Assembly: GCA_905200545.1 (NCBI GenBank)
Contig: CAJKKQ010000017.1
Coordinates: forward strand, 1-61,136
DNA from: an uncultured Oscillibacter sp.
GTDB lineage: Bacteria > Bacillota > Clostridia > Oscillospirales > Oscillospiraceae
Length of the DNA stretch: 61,136 bases
Direction of reading: 5' to 3'
The position numbers were made by a program, and so were the translations under genes. Shown in pieces: positions 16,157 to 24,145 of the stretch. Position 1 is the stretch's first letter. Each line of letters opens with the position of its first letter. The notes under the pieces were generated by a model. The model did no database searches. It worked only from the letters and a program-made list of their open reading frames with translations, and was not told the DNA's origin.

Positions 16157-18778
16157 TCAGCGCAGCTTCTGCTTGAGCTCGTACAAAAGGCTCATGGCCT
16201 CGATGGGCGTGAGGGTGTCCGGCTGGCAGCGGCGCAGGGCGTCCAGGACTTCCCCCTCCGCCATGGCGTCCAGGGAGACCTGCTCCTTGTCCTGCCGGGC
16301 GGGGACGTACTGCACGCCGTTTTCCGTCTCCAGCTCCGTGAGAATCTCCCGGGCCCGGGCAAGCACCCGGTCGGGAAGCCCCGCCAGCTTCGCCACCTCG
16401 ATGCCGTAGCTGCGGTCGGCGCCGCCGGGGAGGATCTTGCGCAAAAATACGATGTCCTCCCCCCGGGTCTTGACGGCGATGTTGTAGTTCACCACCCCGG
16501 GGAGGGTCCCCTCCAGCTCCGTGAGCTCGTGGTAGTGGGTGGCGAAGAGGGTCTTGGCTCCCAGGGTCTTCCGGTCGGCGCAGTACTCCAGCACCGCCCG
16601 GGCGATGGACATGCCGTCAAAGGTGGAGGTGCCCCGGCCGATCTCGTCCAGAATCAGCAGGGAGCGGCGGGTGGCCTGGCGGAGGATGTCCGCCACTTCC
16701 GTCATCTCCACCATGAAGGTGGACTGTCCGGCGGAGAGGTCGTCGCTGGCGCCGATGCGGGTGAAGATCCGGTCCACCACGCCGATATGGGCGGATTTGG
16801 CGGGGACAAAGGAGCCCACCTGGGCCATGAGGACGATGAGGGCCACCTGGCGCATATAGGTGGATTTGCCCGCCATGTTGGGACCGGTGATGATGGCCAC
16901 CCGGTCCTCCTTGGCCCCCATAAAGGTGTCGTTGGGGACGAAGAGGCTGTCCTTGAGCATCTGCTCCACCACCGGGTGGCGGCCGTCGTGGATCTCGATG
17001 ACGTCGCTCTCGTCCAGGTCCGGGCGGCAGTAGTTGTTCTTCTCCGCCACCTGGGCAAAGGAGGTGAGGACGTCCAGCTCCGCCACCGCGGCAGCGGCGG
17101 ACTGCACCCGGCGCACCTGGGCGGAGACCTTCTCACGCAAGTCGCAGAAGATCTGATACTCCAGGGCCGCCAGGCGGTCATTGGCAGTGAGGACGGTGTG
17201 CTCCAGGTCCTTAAGCTCCTGGGTGATGTAGCGCTCGCAGTTGGCCAGGGTCTGCTTGCGGATGTACGTCTCCGGCACCTGGTCGTAGTAGCTCTTGCTG
17301 ACTTCGATGTAATATCCGAAGACCTTGTTGTAGCCCACTTTCAGGCTCTTGATGCCGGTTTTCTCCTTCTCCCGGGCCTCGATGTCGGCGATGAAGCCCT
17401 TGCCGCCGTGGAGGATGCCCCGCAGGCGGTCCACTTCTTCGTCATACCCGTCCCGGATGAAGCCCGCCTCCCGGATGGTGAAGGGGGGCTCGTCGCAGAT
17501 GGCGGCGGCAATGGTCTCCCGCAGCTCCGGAAGGTCGTCCAGTCCCGCCGTCAGGGCGGAAAGCTGGCGGCCCGGCAGGTTTTTGACCTGCTCCCGCAGC
17601 TCCGGCAGGACGCCCAGGCCCTCCCCCAGGGCTTTCAAATCCCGGGCGTTGGCGCTGCCGTAGACCACCCGGCCGATGAGCCGCTCCAGGTCCGGCACGG
17701 AGCGCAGGGACAACGAGATCTCCTCCCGGGCCACAGTATCGTCTACCAGGGCGGCCACAGCCTCCTGCCGGGCGGCAATGGCCACCGGGGACTTCAAAGG
17801 CTGCTCCAGCCAGGCGCGGATGAGGCGGTGGCCCATGGCGGTGCGGGTCTTGTCCAGCACCCACAAAAGGGATCCCTTCTTCTCCTTGCCCCGGAGGGTC
17901 TCGGTGAGTTCCAGGTTCCGCCGGGCAGTGAGGTCCAGCTCCATGTACTCGCCGCCGCCCTCCCGGTCCATCACCAGGGGGCCCAGGTGGGTGAGGTCGG
18001 TTTTCTGGGTCTTTTGCAGGTAGGCCGTGAGAGCCCCCGCCGCCCGGTAGCACAACAGGGTTTCCCGGGAAAGGTCCGGGGCAAAGGTCTCCTGGTCATA
18101 GAGGCCGCAGGCGTGGAGGGCGGCCGCCGCCGCCTCTGGGGCAAAGTCCGCCTCGCTGCCCCGCTCGCAGCGGCACTCCAGCTTGTCTTTGAGAAAATCC
18201 GTCAGGGCCTGCTCTCCCCAGGCGCGCTCCGAAAGGAGGGCCTCCCTGGGGCCGAAGGCGCTCAGGCGGTTCAAAAGATGGGTGAGGTAACCCTTGCCGG
18301 AAAAGGGCACGGTGACGAACTCTCCCGTGGAGATGTCGCACCGGGCCAGAGCGGCACCGCTGCCATCCATGCAGACGGCGCAGATGAAATTGTTCCGGCT
18401 CTCGTCCAGCATGGAGCTGTCGATGACGGTGCCGGGGGTCACCACCCGGATGATGTCCCGCTTCACCAGCCCCTTGGCGGTGGCGGGATCCTCCATCTGC
18501 TCGCAGATGGCCACCTTGTAGCCCTTGGCGATGAGCCGGGCGATGTAGGATTCGCTGGCGTGGTAGGGCACGCCGCACATGGGGACCCGCTCCTCCTCGG
18601 GCTTGGCGTGCTTGCCGTGGTCCCGGGAGGTGAGGGTCAGGTCCAGTTCCTTGGAGGCAAGCTTTGCGTCGTCCGCGAACATCTCGTAGAAGTCGCCCAG
18701 CCGGAAAAACAAAATGGAGTCCGGATTCTCCCGCTTGATCTCCAGGTACTGCTTCATCATGGGGGTCAGTTCCGCCAA
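16157..18778 (-). CDS. mutS: DNA mismatch repair protein MutS
   Basis: An 873-residue mismatch sensor. The N-terminal mismatch-binding motif is in FFRLGDFYEMF (the F-x-E element). The connector and lever domains follow, then the ATPase with Walker A GPNMAGKSTYMRQ, the STFMVEM signature and Walker B LLILDEIGRGTSTFDG. The full length is typical. The start is read as TTG at 18778, preceded by GAGGTG. The gene follows the MBL-fold hydrolase gene by 36 bases, and mutL lies further down on the same strand. Confidence 0.97.
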   Translation of the reverse strand: MAELTPMMKQYLEIKRENPDSILFFRLGDFYEMFADDAKLASKELDLTLTSRDHGKHAKPEEERVPMCGVPYHASESYIARLIAKGYKVAICEQMEDPATAKGLVKRDIIRVVTPGTVIDSSMLDESRNNFICAVCMDGSGAALARCDISTGEFVTVPFSGKGYLTHLLNRLSAFGPREALLSERAWGEQALTDFLKDKLECRCERGSEADFAPEAAAAALHACGLYDQETFAPDLSRETLLCYRAAGALTAYLQKTQKTDLTHLGPLVMDREGGGEYMELDLTARRNLELTETLRGKEKKGSLLWVLDKTRTAMGHRLIRAWLEQPLKSPVAIAARQEAVAALVDDTVAREEISLSLRSVPDLERLIGRVVYGSANARDLKALGEGLGVLPELREQVKNLPGRQLSALTAGLDDLPELRETIAAAICDEPPFTIREAGFIRDGYDEEVDRLRGILHGGKGFIADIEAREKEKTGIKSLKVGYNKVFGYYIEVSKSYYDQVPETYIRKQTLANCERYITQELKDLEHTVLTANDRLAALEYQIFCDLREKVSAQVRRVQSAAAAVAELDVLTSFAQVAEKNNYCRPDLDESDVIEIHDGRHPVVEQMLKDSLFVPNDTFMGAKEDRVAIITGPNMAGKSTYMRQVALIVLMAQVGSFVPAKSAHIGVVDRIFTRIGASDDLSAGQSTFMVEMTEVADILRQATRRSLLILDEIGRGTSTFDGMSIARAVLEYCADRKTLGAKTLFATHYHELTELEGTLPGVVNYNIAVKTRGEDIVFLRKILPGGADRSYGIEVAKLAGLPDRVLARAREILTELETENGVQYVPARQDKEQVSLDAMAEGEVLDALRRCQPDTLTPIEAMSLLYELKQKLR

Positions 18779-18814
18779 AGGGGTTCACCTCGTTGTCTTT
18801 CTAAGTTCGTCGTA

Positions 18815-19660
18815 TCAGATCTCCGCCGCACTGCCGCCGGTGAGGGGCCGCAGCCGCTCACCCAGAATGGCGGAAAGGCGCTCATAGGCGTAGGCGCCGG
18901 TGCAGTGGCCGGTGTAGTATACGGTCTTGCCGGGAAGCAGGGCTTTGCCCGTGGCGTCGATAAGGGCGTCCGCCGTCGGGTCGCCCTGCCGCAGCTCGAA
19001 GAGGTGGAACCCGCCAAAGAGGGCGTCCGGCTCCTCCCCCAAATACGCCTTAGCGGCGGCGAGGATGTTCACCACGCCCCGGTGGGCGCAGCCCGCCACC
19101 ACTGCCGTCTTTCCCCCCGCCCGGATCAAAAGGTCCTGCTCATGGCGGAAGGTGTCCAGGGGGTACTCCTCCCCTACCTGCTCCCGCAGCCCCGCGCTGG
19201 CGGACATGGCGTCAAACACCGCAGGCGGCTCGGAGAAAAGGGTCAGCTCGTCGTCGATGACCGTCTCCCCCTCCGTGAGGACAAAGCGGTCCCGGAAGTC
19301 CTCCAGTCCCCGGGGCAGGCCGATGTACCGGGGGGCCCGGCCCTCCTCCAGGGCGTAATAGGTCCGGAAGGCGTCTTTGTGGATGTACACGGGAGCGTGG
19401 GCATTCACACGGCAAAAGGCCGCCAGGCCGCCCCCGTGGTCATAGTGTCCGTGGGAGAGGATGGCCAAGTCCACCGCCGCGAGATCCACGCCCAGGGCTT
19501 TGGCATTGGCAATAAAATCCTCATTGGGGCCCATGTCGAAGAGGATCTTATGGCGGGGCGTCTCGATATACAGACTCAGCCCATGGGCGGCGCAGAGCCC
19601 GGCCCGGCAGGCGGTATTTTCCAAAAGCGTGGTAACGCGAACGCTATGCGTTGTTTCCAT
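18815..19660 (-). CDS. Metallo-beta-lactamase-fold hydrolase
   Basis: A 281-residue protein. ILSHGHYDHGGGL is the HxHxDH zinc-binding motif, TAVVAGCAHRGVVNIL gives the further histidine, and YYTGHCTGAYAYERL lies near the end. Together they resemble the MBL subfamily containing methanopterin-synthase-like and small-molecule phosphodiester hydrolases. The substrate is unknown. It lies between the terminal-inverted-repeat element next to miaB and mutS, and is probably transcribed together with mutS. Confidence 0.85.
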   Translation of the reverse strand: METTHSVRVTTLLENTACRAGLCAAHGLSLYIETPRHKILFDMGPNEDFIANAKALGVDLAAVDLAILSHGHYDHGGGLAAFCRVNAHAPVYIHKDAFRTYYALEEGRAPRYIGLPRGLEDFRDRFVLTEGETVIDDELTLFSEPPAVFDAMSASAGLREQVGEEYPLDTFRHEQDLLIRAGGKTAVVAGCAHRGVVNILAAAKAYLGEEPDALFGGFHLFELRQGDPTADALIDATGKALLPGKTVYYTGHCTGAYAYERLSAILGERLRPLTGGSAAEI

Positions 19661-19680
19661 GGGTTCTCTCCTCTCTCAGG

Positions 19681-19931
19681 GGATCCACCCCCATGTTCTT
19701 TTTAAAACATCAAAAAGAACATCGCCGTGGACGGTGAAAAGAAAACATGTTTTCCGCCGCAAGGCTCCGCCCTGCGGCGCATACGGGGGTCTCCTCAGAC
19801 ACTGCGGAGGAATACCGTCCACGGCCCGTTTGTCTCCGCCTAAGAGCCGCCGCTTTGCGGCGGTTGGCTCCGACACGGGCCTGCGGGCCCAGTCTTTTGA
19901 GCAGGGCCAAAAGAAAATGGGGGGTGGAACC
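19681..19931. mobile_element. Structured element of about 250 bp with terminal inverted repeats (MITE-like)
   Basis: The ends are inverted copies: CCACCCCCATGTTCTTTTT reading inwards from 19685, and CCACCCCCCATTTTCTTTT reading inwards from the other end. The inside folds densely: an 11-bp hairpin at 19693-19722, a 14-base palindrome at 19741-19754, GCCGTGGACGG (19724-19734) pairing with CCGTCCACGGC (19815-19825), and GC hairpins near 19755-19780, 19845-19868 and 19876-19890. No convincing gene is present. It may be a non-autonomous transposable element or a structured RNA. No clear target-site duplication is visible. Confidence 0.6.
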
Positions 19932-19950
19932 TTCCGGGGCCCGGAACTTC

Positions 19951-21363
19951 TCAGATCGCCTCGCCGTACAGCGCCCAGGTGTTGCTGCCGGTGATCTTCA
20001 CGTCCACGAACTTGCCCATGAGGGACTTGTCCCCCTTCAGGCGCACCAGGCGGTTGCCCTCCGTGCGGGAGGAGAGGGGGAATTCGGGGTCGTCGCTCTC
20101 CCCGTCCACCAGCACCCGGACGGTCTCCCCCACATAGGCGGCGTGGAGCTTGGCGGACATGGCGTTCTGGACCTCCAGGAGCTTGTCGAACCACTTCTGC
20201 TTTTCCTCCCGGGTGGCGGGATCCGGCATGGCGGCCGCCTTGGTGCCCGGACGGGGGGAGTAGATGAAGGTAAAGAGGGCGTCGAAGCCCACCTCCTCCA
20301 CCAGGGAAACGGTATCCATAGCCTCCGCCTCCGTCTCCCCCGGGAAGCCGATGATGATGTCGGAGGTCAGCACCAGCCCGGGCATGACGCGCTTGGCGTA
20401 GCGCACCAAATCCAGGTACTGTTCCCGGGTATAGCGGCGGTTCATCTCATGGAGCACCCGGTCGTTGCCGGACTGCACGGGAAGGTGCAGCTGCTTGGCA
20501 ACGTGAGAGCTTTTCGCCATCACGTCAAAGAGGCGGTAGGTGGCGTCCTTTGGATGGCTGGACATAAAGCGGATGAGATACTCCCCGGGGATCTTGTCGA
20601 TATCCTCCAGCAAGTCCGGGAAGTGGTAGCCAATCCCTAAGTCGTTGCCGTAGGAGTTGACGTTCTGCCCCAGGAGGGTGATGTCCTTGTATCCGGCCTC
20701 CACCAGCTCCCGCACTTCAGAGAGGACCGCCTGGGGATCCCGTGACCGCTCCCGGCCCCGGACGTAGGGCACGATGCAGTAGGAGCAGAAGTTGTTGCAC
20801 CCGTACATGATGGAGACCCAGGCCTTGACGCCCTTCTCCCGCACCACAGGGATGCCCTCGGCAATGGTGCCGTGCTCGTCCTGGACGGAGAAGACCCGCT
20901 TGTGAGTCTCATACACCTGCCAGAGGAGCTCCGGGAACTTCCACAGCGCCTGGGGGCCGAACACCAGATCCACATGGCGGTAGGATTCCTTAATGCGCTT
21001 ACTGACCCGCTCCTCCTGGGCCATGCAGCCGCAAAGGCAGATGACCTGCTCGGGATTCTCCTTTTTGGTGTGGGTCAGGATGCCCAGGTTGCCGAAGACC
21101 CGCTGCTCGGCGTGCTCCCGGATGGCGCAGGTGTTGAGGATGACGAGATCCGCCTCCTTGGGCTCGTCGGTGAGGGTGAAGCCGCACTCTTGCAGCATGC
21201 CCATGAGCTTTTGCCCGTCGGCCACGTTCTGCTGGCAGCCGAAGGTGTCCACGCAGGCCCGGGGATGGGCCTGGCGGCTTTCAAACATGCTGCGGATCTT
21301 CTCCTGAAAGTCCCGCTGGCGGGCGAGATCCTCCGCCGGGATCAGTACGTCTTTGCGTTCCAA
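19951..21363 (-). CDS. miaB: tRNA-2-methylthio-N6-dimethylallyladenosine synthase
   Basis: A 470-residue radical-SAM methylthiotransferase that modifies A37 of tRNA after MiaA. The N-terminal UPF0004 domain has DTFGCQQNVADGQKLMG and LNTCAIREHAEQRVFG. The radical-SAM domain has GCNNFCSYCIVPYVRGRERS (CxxxCxxC cluster), and a TRAM domain closes the protein. The start is taken as TTG at 21363: GGAGG lies 7 bases before it, and no ATG in frame has such a site. Upstream is a strong promoter overlapped by a perfect inverted repeat. Confidence 0.95.
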   Translation of the reverse strand: MERKDVLIPAEDLARQRDFQEKIRSMFESRQAHPRACVDTFGCQQNVADGQKLMGMLQECGFTLTDEPKEADLVILNTCAIREHAEQRVFGNLGILTHTKKENPEQVICLCGCMAQEERVSKRIKESYRHVDLVFGPQALWKFPELLWQVYETHKRVFSVQDEHGTIAEGIPVVREKGVKAWVSIMYGCNNFCSYCIVPYVRGRERSRDPQAVLSEVRELVEAGYKDITLLGQNVNSYGNDLGIGYHFPDLLEDIDKIPGEYLIRFMSSHPKDATYRLFDVMAKSSHVAKQLHLPVQSGNDRVLHEMNRRYTREQYLDLVRYAKRVMPGLVLTSDIIIGFPGETEAEAMDTVSLVEEVGFDALFTFIYSPRPGTKAAAMPDPATREEKQKWFDKLLEVQNAMSAKLHAAYVGETVRVLVDGESDDPEFPLSSRTEGNRLVRLKGDKSLMGKFVDVKITGSNTWALYGEAI

Positions 21364-21382
21364 AATCGTTCCTCCAAGTTCA

Positions 21383-21402
21383 GATACTTTAACTAAAGTA
21401 TC
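21383..21402. promoter_or_regulatory. Perfect inverted repeat at the miaB transcription start (operator candidate)
   Basis: Twenty bases, GATACTTTAACTAAAGTATC, with two 9-base arms. It overlaps the downstream edge of the -10 box and the expected start point. There is no T-run, so it is not a terminator. A repressor site or an mRNA 5' hairpin are both possible. Confidence 0.55.
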
Positions 21403-21428
21403 ATAGCACACAAGAAAACAAAGGGCAA
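21400..21428 (-). promoter_or_regulatory. Promoter of miaB
   Basis: On the minus strand TTGCCC (21428-21423), a 17-base spacer, then TATGAT (21405-21400). Confidence 0.75.
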
Positions 21429-21433
21429 GCGAC

Positions 21434-21465
21434 AAAAAAGCGGAAAGGAGGCCTCCTTTCCGCTT
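21434..21465 (-). terminator. Intrinsic terminator of the pseudouridine synthase gene
   Basis: A perfect 28-base palindrome of arms AAGCGGAAAGGAGG/CCTCCTTTCCGCTT (21438-21465), followed on the minus strand by a run of T residues. It lies just after the stop codon of the pseudouridine synthase gene. Confidence 0.85.
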
Positions 21466-21469
21466 GATT

Positions 21470-22387
21470 TTATGCCTTTGCCGCCAGCTTCCGCAGTACC
21501 TCCCGGAACTCCTCCGGCAGCGGGCAGGAACACTCCACCACTTCCCCCGTCCGGGGATGGATGAAGCGCAGCCCCACCGCGTGGAGGCACTGGCCCTGGA
21601 GGCCCGGCACCGGCTTTTTGGCTCCGTACACCGTGTCCCCCAGGATGGGGTGGCCGATATGGGCCATGTGGACCCGGATCTGATGGGTGCGCCCGGTTTC
21701 CAGCTTGCAGCGCACATGGGTAAAGCCCGGGTAGCGGGCGATGACCTCCCAATGGGTAATGGCCGGGCGGCCGTTTGATACCACCGCCATCTTCTTGCGG
21801 TCCACGGGATGGCGGCCGATGGGGGCGTCCACGGTGCCGCTGTCGGCTTTCAGGTTCCCCACCACCACGCACTCGTAGGTCCGGGCCAGGGAGTGGTCCT
21901 GAAGCTGGGCGGAGAGACGCTGGTGGGCATAGTCGTTTTTGGCCGCGATAATGAGGCCGGAGGTATCCCGGTCGATGCGGTGGACGATGCCCGGCCGCAG
22001 GGCCCCGCCGATGCCGGAGAGGGAGTCTCCGCAGTGGTGGAGGAGGGCGTTGACCAGCGTCCCGTCCGGGTGGCCGGGTGCCGGGTGCACCACCAGGCCC
22101 TTGGGCTTGTTCACCACGATGACGTCCGCGTCCTCATACACCACATCCAACGGGATGTCCTGGGCCACGGCGTCCATGGGCTCCGGGTCCGGCAGCGCCA
22201 CGGCGATGGTCTCCCCGCCGGTGAGGCGGTAGTTCTTGGCCAGAGGCTTTCCCTCCCGGGTGACGCTGCCCCCGGCGCACAGCTTGGCGGCGGCGGAGCG
22301 GGTCACGTCCTCCAACTGCTCCGCCAGGAAGGCGTCCAGCCGTTCCCCGGCGTTTTCAGGATTGACTTGCAGCGTCCGGATTTCCAT
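21470..22387 (-). CDS. RluA/RluD-family RNA pseudouridine synthase
   Basis: A 305-residue protein: an S4 RNA-binding domain (about residues 12-75) followed by the catalytic domain. RIDRDTSGLIIAAKN contains the catalytic aspartate (HRIDRDTSG), and GRTHQIRVHMAHIGHPILGD is the second signature. It isomerises uridines in rRNA or tRNA; the exact target is not predictable, although RluD-type 23S modification is usual for this gene beside lspA. The ATG at 22387 lies inside the end of lspA, overlapping by 32 bases. Confidence 0.92.
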   Translation of the reverse strand: MEIRTLQVNPENAGERLDAFLAEQLEDVTRSAAAKLCAGGSVTREGKPLAKNYRLTGGETIAVALPDPEPMDAVAQDIPLDVVYEDADVIVVNKPKGLVVHPAPGHPDGTLVNALLHHCGDSLSGIGGALRPGIVHRIDRDTSGLIIAAKNDYAHQRLSAQLQDHSLARTYECVVVGNLKADSGTVDAPIGRHPVDRKKMAVVSNGRPAITHWEVIARYPGFTHVRCKLETGRTHQIRVHMAHIGHPILGDTVYGAKKPVPGLQGQCLHAVGLRFIHPRTGEVVECSCPLPEEFREVLRKLAAKA

Positions 22388-22892
22388 GGGAGATCCCCTT
22401 TTTGTCGTATTTTTCGTAGAACCACAGGTAGTACACGGCACCCAGCACCGCTCCGCCCACGATGCAGATATCCGCCACGTTGAACACGGGATAGGAGGGC
22501 CAGAAGGTCAGGTGGAACATGTCCACCACATACCCCAGCCGCACCCGGTCGAGGATGTTGCCCAGTCCCCCGGAGATGATGAGGCATCCGGCGGCCACGC
22601 CCAGGGGATGCCGGACTACCCGGCGGAGCAAGGCCCAGGCCACCGCCAGCACGATGAGGGACGTGACGGCGATCAGCAGCCAGCGCATCCCGGAAAAGCT
22701 GGACCAGGCGGCCCCGTAGTTGTGGACTCTCGTCAGCTCCACCACCCCGGGGATCAGGGCCTTTGCCGGGTCGGCGGTGGCATAGAGCACGTCGGGGGCG
22801 GGGGCGGCGAAATGGCTCACTGTCCACCCCTTCACCCACTGGTCCAGTCCCAGGGTTCCCAGCCCCAGCAGGGCACAGAGGAAATATTTCAT
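22356..22892 (-). CDS. lspA: Lipoprotein signal peptidase (signal peptidase II)
   Basis: A 178-residue aspartic protease with four membrane helices that removes the signal peptide of diacylglyceryl-modified prolipoproteins. The catalytic aspartates are in GGLGNILDRVRLGYVVDMFH and FNVADICI, both family-diagnostic. HNYGAAWSSF is the other conserved block. AAGGAG precedes the ATG. It is followed by the overlapping pseudouridine synthase gene, the common lspA-rluD pair of Firmicutes. Confidence 0.95.
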   Translation of the reverse strand: MKYFLCALLGLGTLGLDQWVKGWTVSHFAAPAPDVLYATADPAKALIPGVVELTRVHNYGAAWSSFSGMRWLLIAVTSLIVLAVAWALLRRVVRHPLGVAAGCLIISGGLGNILDRVRLGYVVDMFHLTFWPSYPVFNVADICIVGGAVLGAVYYLWFYEKYDKKGISHGNPDAASQS

Positions 22893-22913
22893 GTATGTTC
22901 TCCTTATTATTCG

Positions 22914-23987
22914 TCAGATCAGCCAGCGGTTCACCACGGGAATGCGCCGCAGGATGAGCCACACCCCGAAGGACACCGCGAAGACCGCCGCCGTCAGGGC
23001 CGGCACCGCCCACACCGGAGAATACGCTCCGGCGGAAAAGCCCCGGCTCACCAGCTCCTCCAAAAAGAACAGGTGCACCAGGTACACGCAGAAGGACGCC
23101 TGGGAGATGGTCCTGGTCCAGGCAGAGCCCTCCCGGCGCTCGCAGCGGCTGACACACCAGCCGTACAATCCCGCCGCCTCCAGGCACACGCCGGGAGCGT
23201 TGCCCTGGAGGAAGCCCAGATACAGCTGCCCCCGCAGGAGGGACAGTCCCCATGTGCCGCCAAAGGTCACCGCCAGGCCTGCAAGGTACATCCAGGCAAA
23301 GATCCGGGGACGGAAGCGGGGCGCCTCCTCCGTCAGCGCACGGCCCAGCAGGCTGTATCCCACGGCGCCCCAGGTGACATTGATGGGATACTGGGCGGGG
23401 ATTCCCCCCACCTGGGACAGGGGCCAGAAGGCCCAAAGCACCGGCAGGACACACCCCAGTACGAACCACACGCCCAGGGCATAGTTTCTCAGCTTCCGGT
23501 CCGCCCGGGCGGCAAAGAGCCGGGTGATGGGCAGCAGGGCGTACACCAGCAGGATGATGTGCAGGTAATAGAGATGGGTCTTGTGACGCCAGAAGAGCAG
23601 ATTCTCCCCCCACATCCGCAGGCCCTCCGCCTCCACCACCCCGGTGCGCAGCCAGGTGAGGAACACCGGCCAGGCGCCGTAGGCCGCCGCCCAGAAAAAG
23701 AGGGCCGCAGCGATGCGGGGAATGTAATGCGTCCAGACCCGGCGGACGGTGACGTTCTTTTCCGGATCCAGCAGCAGCGCGCCGGAGCACAGGAAAAACA
23801 CCGGCACGGCGCACCGCAGTACGCTGCCCCAGAACAGGGCCCACACCCAGTTGGCGCTCCCGGTCTCCCAGGCAAAGCCCCCCATGGCGGAGGCGTGAAT
23901 CAAAATGGTGCCGAAAATCGCCGCGGTCTTGGCGGCATCCACCGGGGCGCTGCGGTTCCCCACAGCCGGGGCCGTCGGTACAATCAT
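22914..23987 (-). CDS. Acyltransferase-3 family membrane protein
   Basis: A 357-residue protein with about ten membrane segments. VDAAKTAAIFGTILIHASAMG near the N-terminus carries the conserved histidine of acyltransferase 3 (OafA/WecH-like) enzymes. These O-acetylate sugars of surface glycans using acyl-CoA. The substrate cannot be told. It has its own promoter and a strong leader hairpin, and ends 21 bases before lspA, so lspA may be read from the same transcript. Confidence 0.85.
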   Translation of the reverse strand: MIVPTAPAVGNRSAPVDAAKTAAIFGTILIHASAMGGFAWETGSANWVWALFWGSVLRCAVPVFFLCSGALLLDPEKNVTVRRVWTHYIPRIAAALFFWAAAYGAWPVFLTWLRTGVVEAEGLRMWGENLLFWRHKTHLYYLHIILLVYALLPITRLFAARADRKLRNYALGVWFVLGCVLPVLWAFWPLSQVGGIPAQYPINVTWGAVGYSLLGRALTEEAPRFRPRIFAWMYLAGLAVTFGGTWGLSLLRGQLYLGFLQGNAPGVCLEAAGLYGWCVSRCERREGSAWTRTISQASFCVYLVHLFFLEELVSRGFSAGAYSPVWAVPALTAAVFAVSFGVWLILRRIPVVNRWLI

Positions 23988-24011
23988 ATGTGTTCCTTTC
24001 TCTCCCGGCGG

Positions 24012-24043
24012 GTTTCTCCGGAACCGCTTTGCTCCGGAGAAAC
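24012..24043 (-). promoter_or_regulatory. Leader hairpin of the acyltransferase gene
   Basis: Perfect 11-bp stem GTTTCTCCGGA/TCCGGAGAAAC (24012-24022, 24033-24043) with a 10-base loop. It lies between the promoter and the ribosome binding site. No T-run follows, so it is a stability or translation element rather than a terminator. Confidence 0.5.
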
Positions 24044-24057
24044 ACCGCTTTCGTCAC

Positions 24058-24086
24058 AGTGTACACGCCTTTGCCCCAAAATGCAA
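24058..24086 (-). promoter_or_regulatory. Promoter of the acyltransferase gene
   Basis: On the minus strand TTGCAT (24086-24081), a 17-base spacer, then TACACT (24063-24058). Confidence 0.65.
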
Positions 24087-24090
24087 CCGC

Positions 24091-24132
24091 AGGAAAAGAA
24101 CGTCCGCCTCCGGCATGGCGCCGGAGGCGGAC
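24091..24132 (-). terminator. Intrinsic terminator of ileS
   Basis: Thirteen-base-pair stem GTCCGCCTCCGGC/GCCGGAGGCGGAC (24102-24114, 24120-24132) followed on the minus strand by GTTCTTTTCC. It lies 13 bases beyond the ileS stop codon. Confidence 0.82.
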
Positions 24133-24145
24133 GGGGAAAACGCGC

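Noticed and set aside
19710..19910. Short minus-strand frame reading MALLKRLGPQARVGANRR inside the structured element
   Set aside because: It runs through several hairpins of the element, has no ribosome site and looks like a spurious frame of a repeat.
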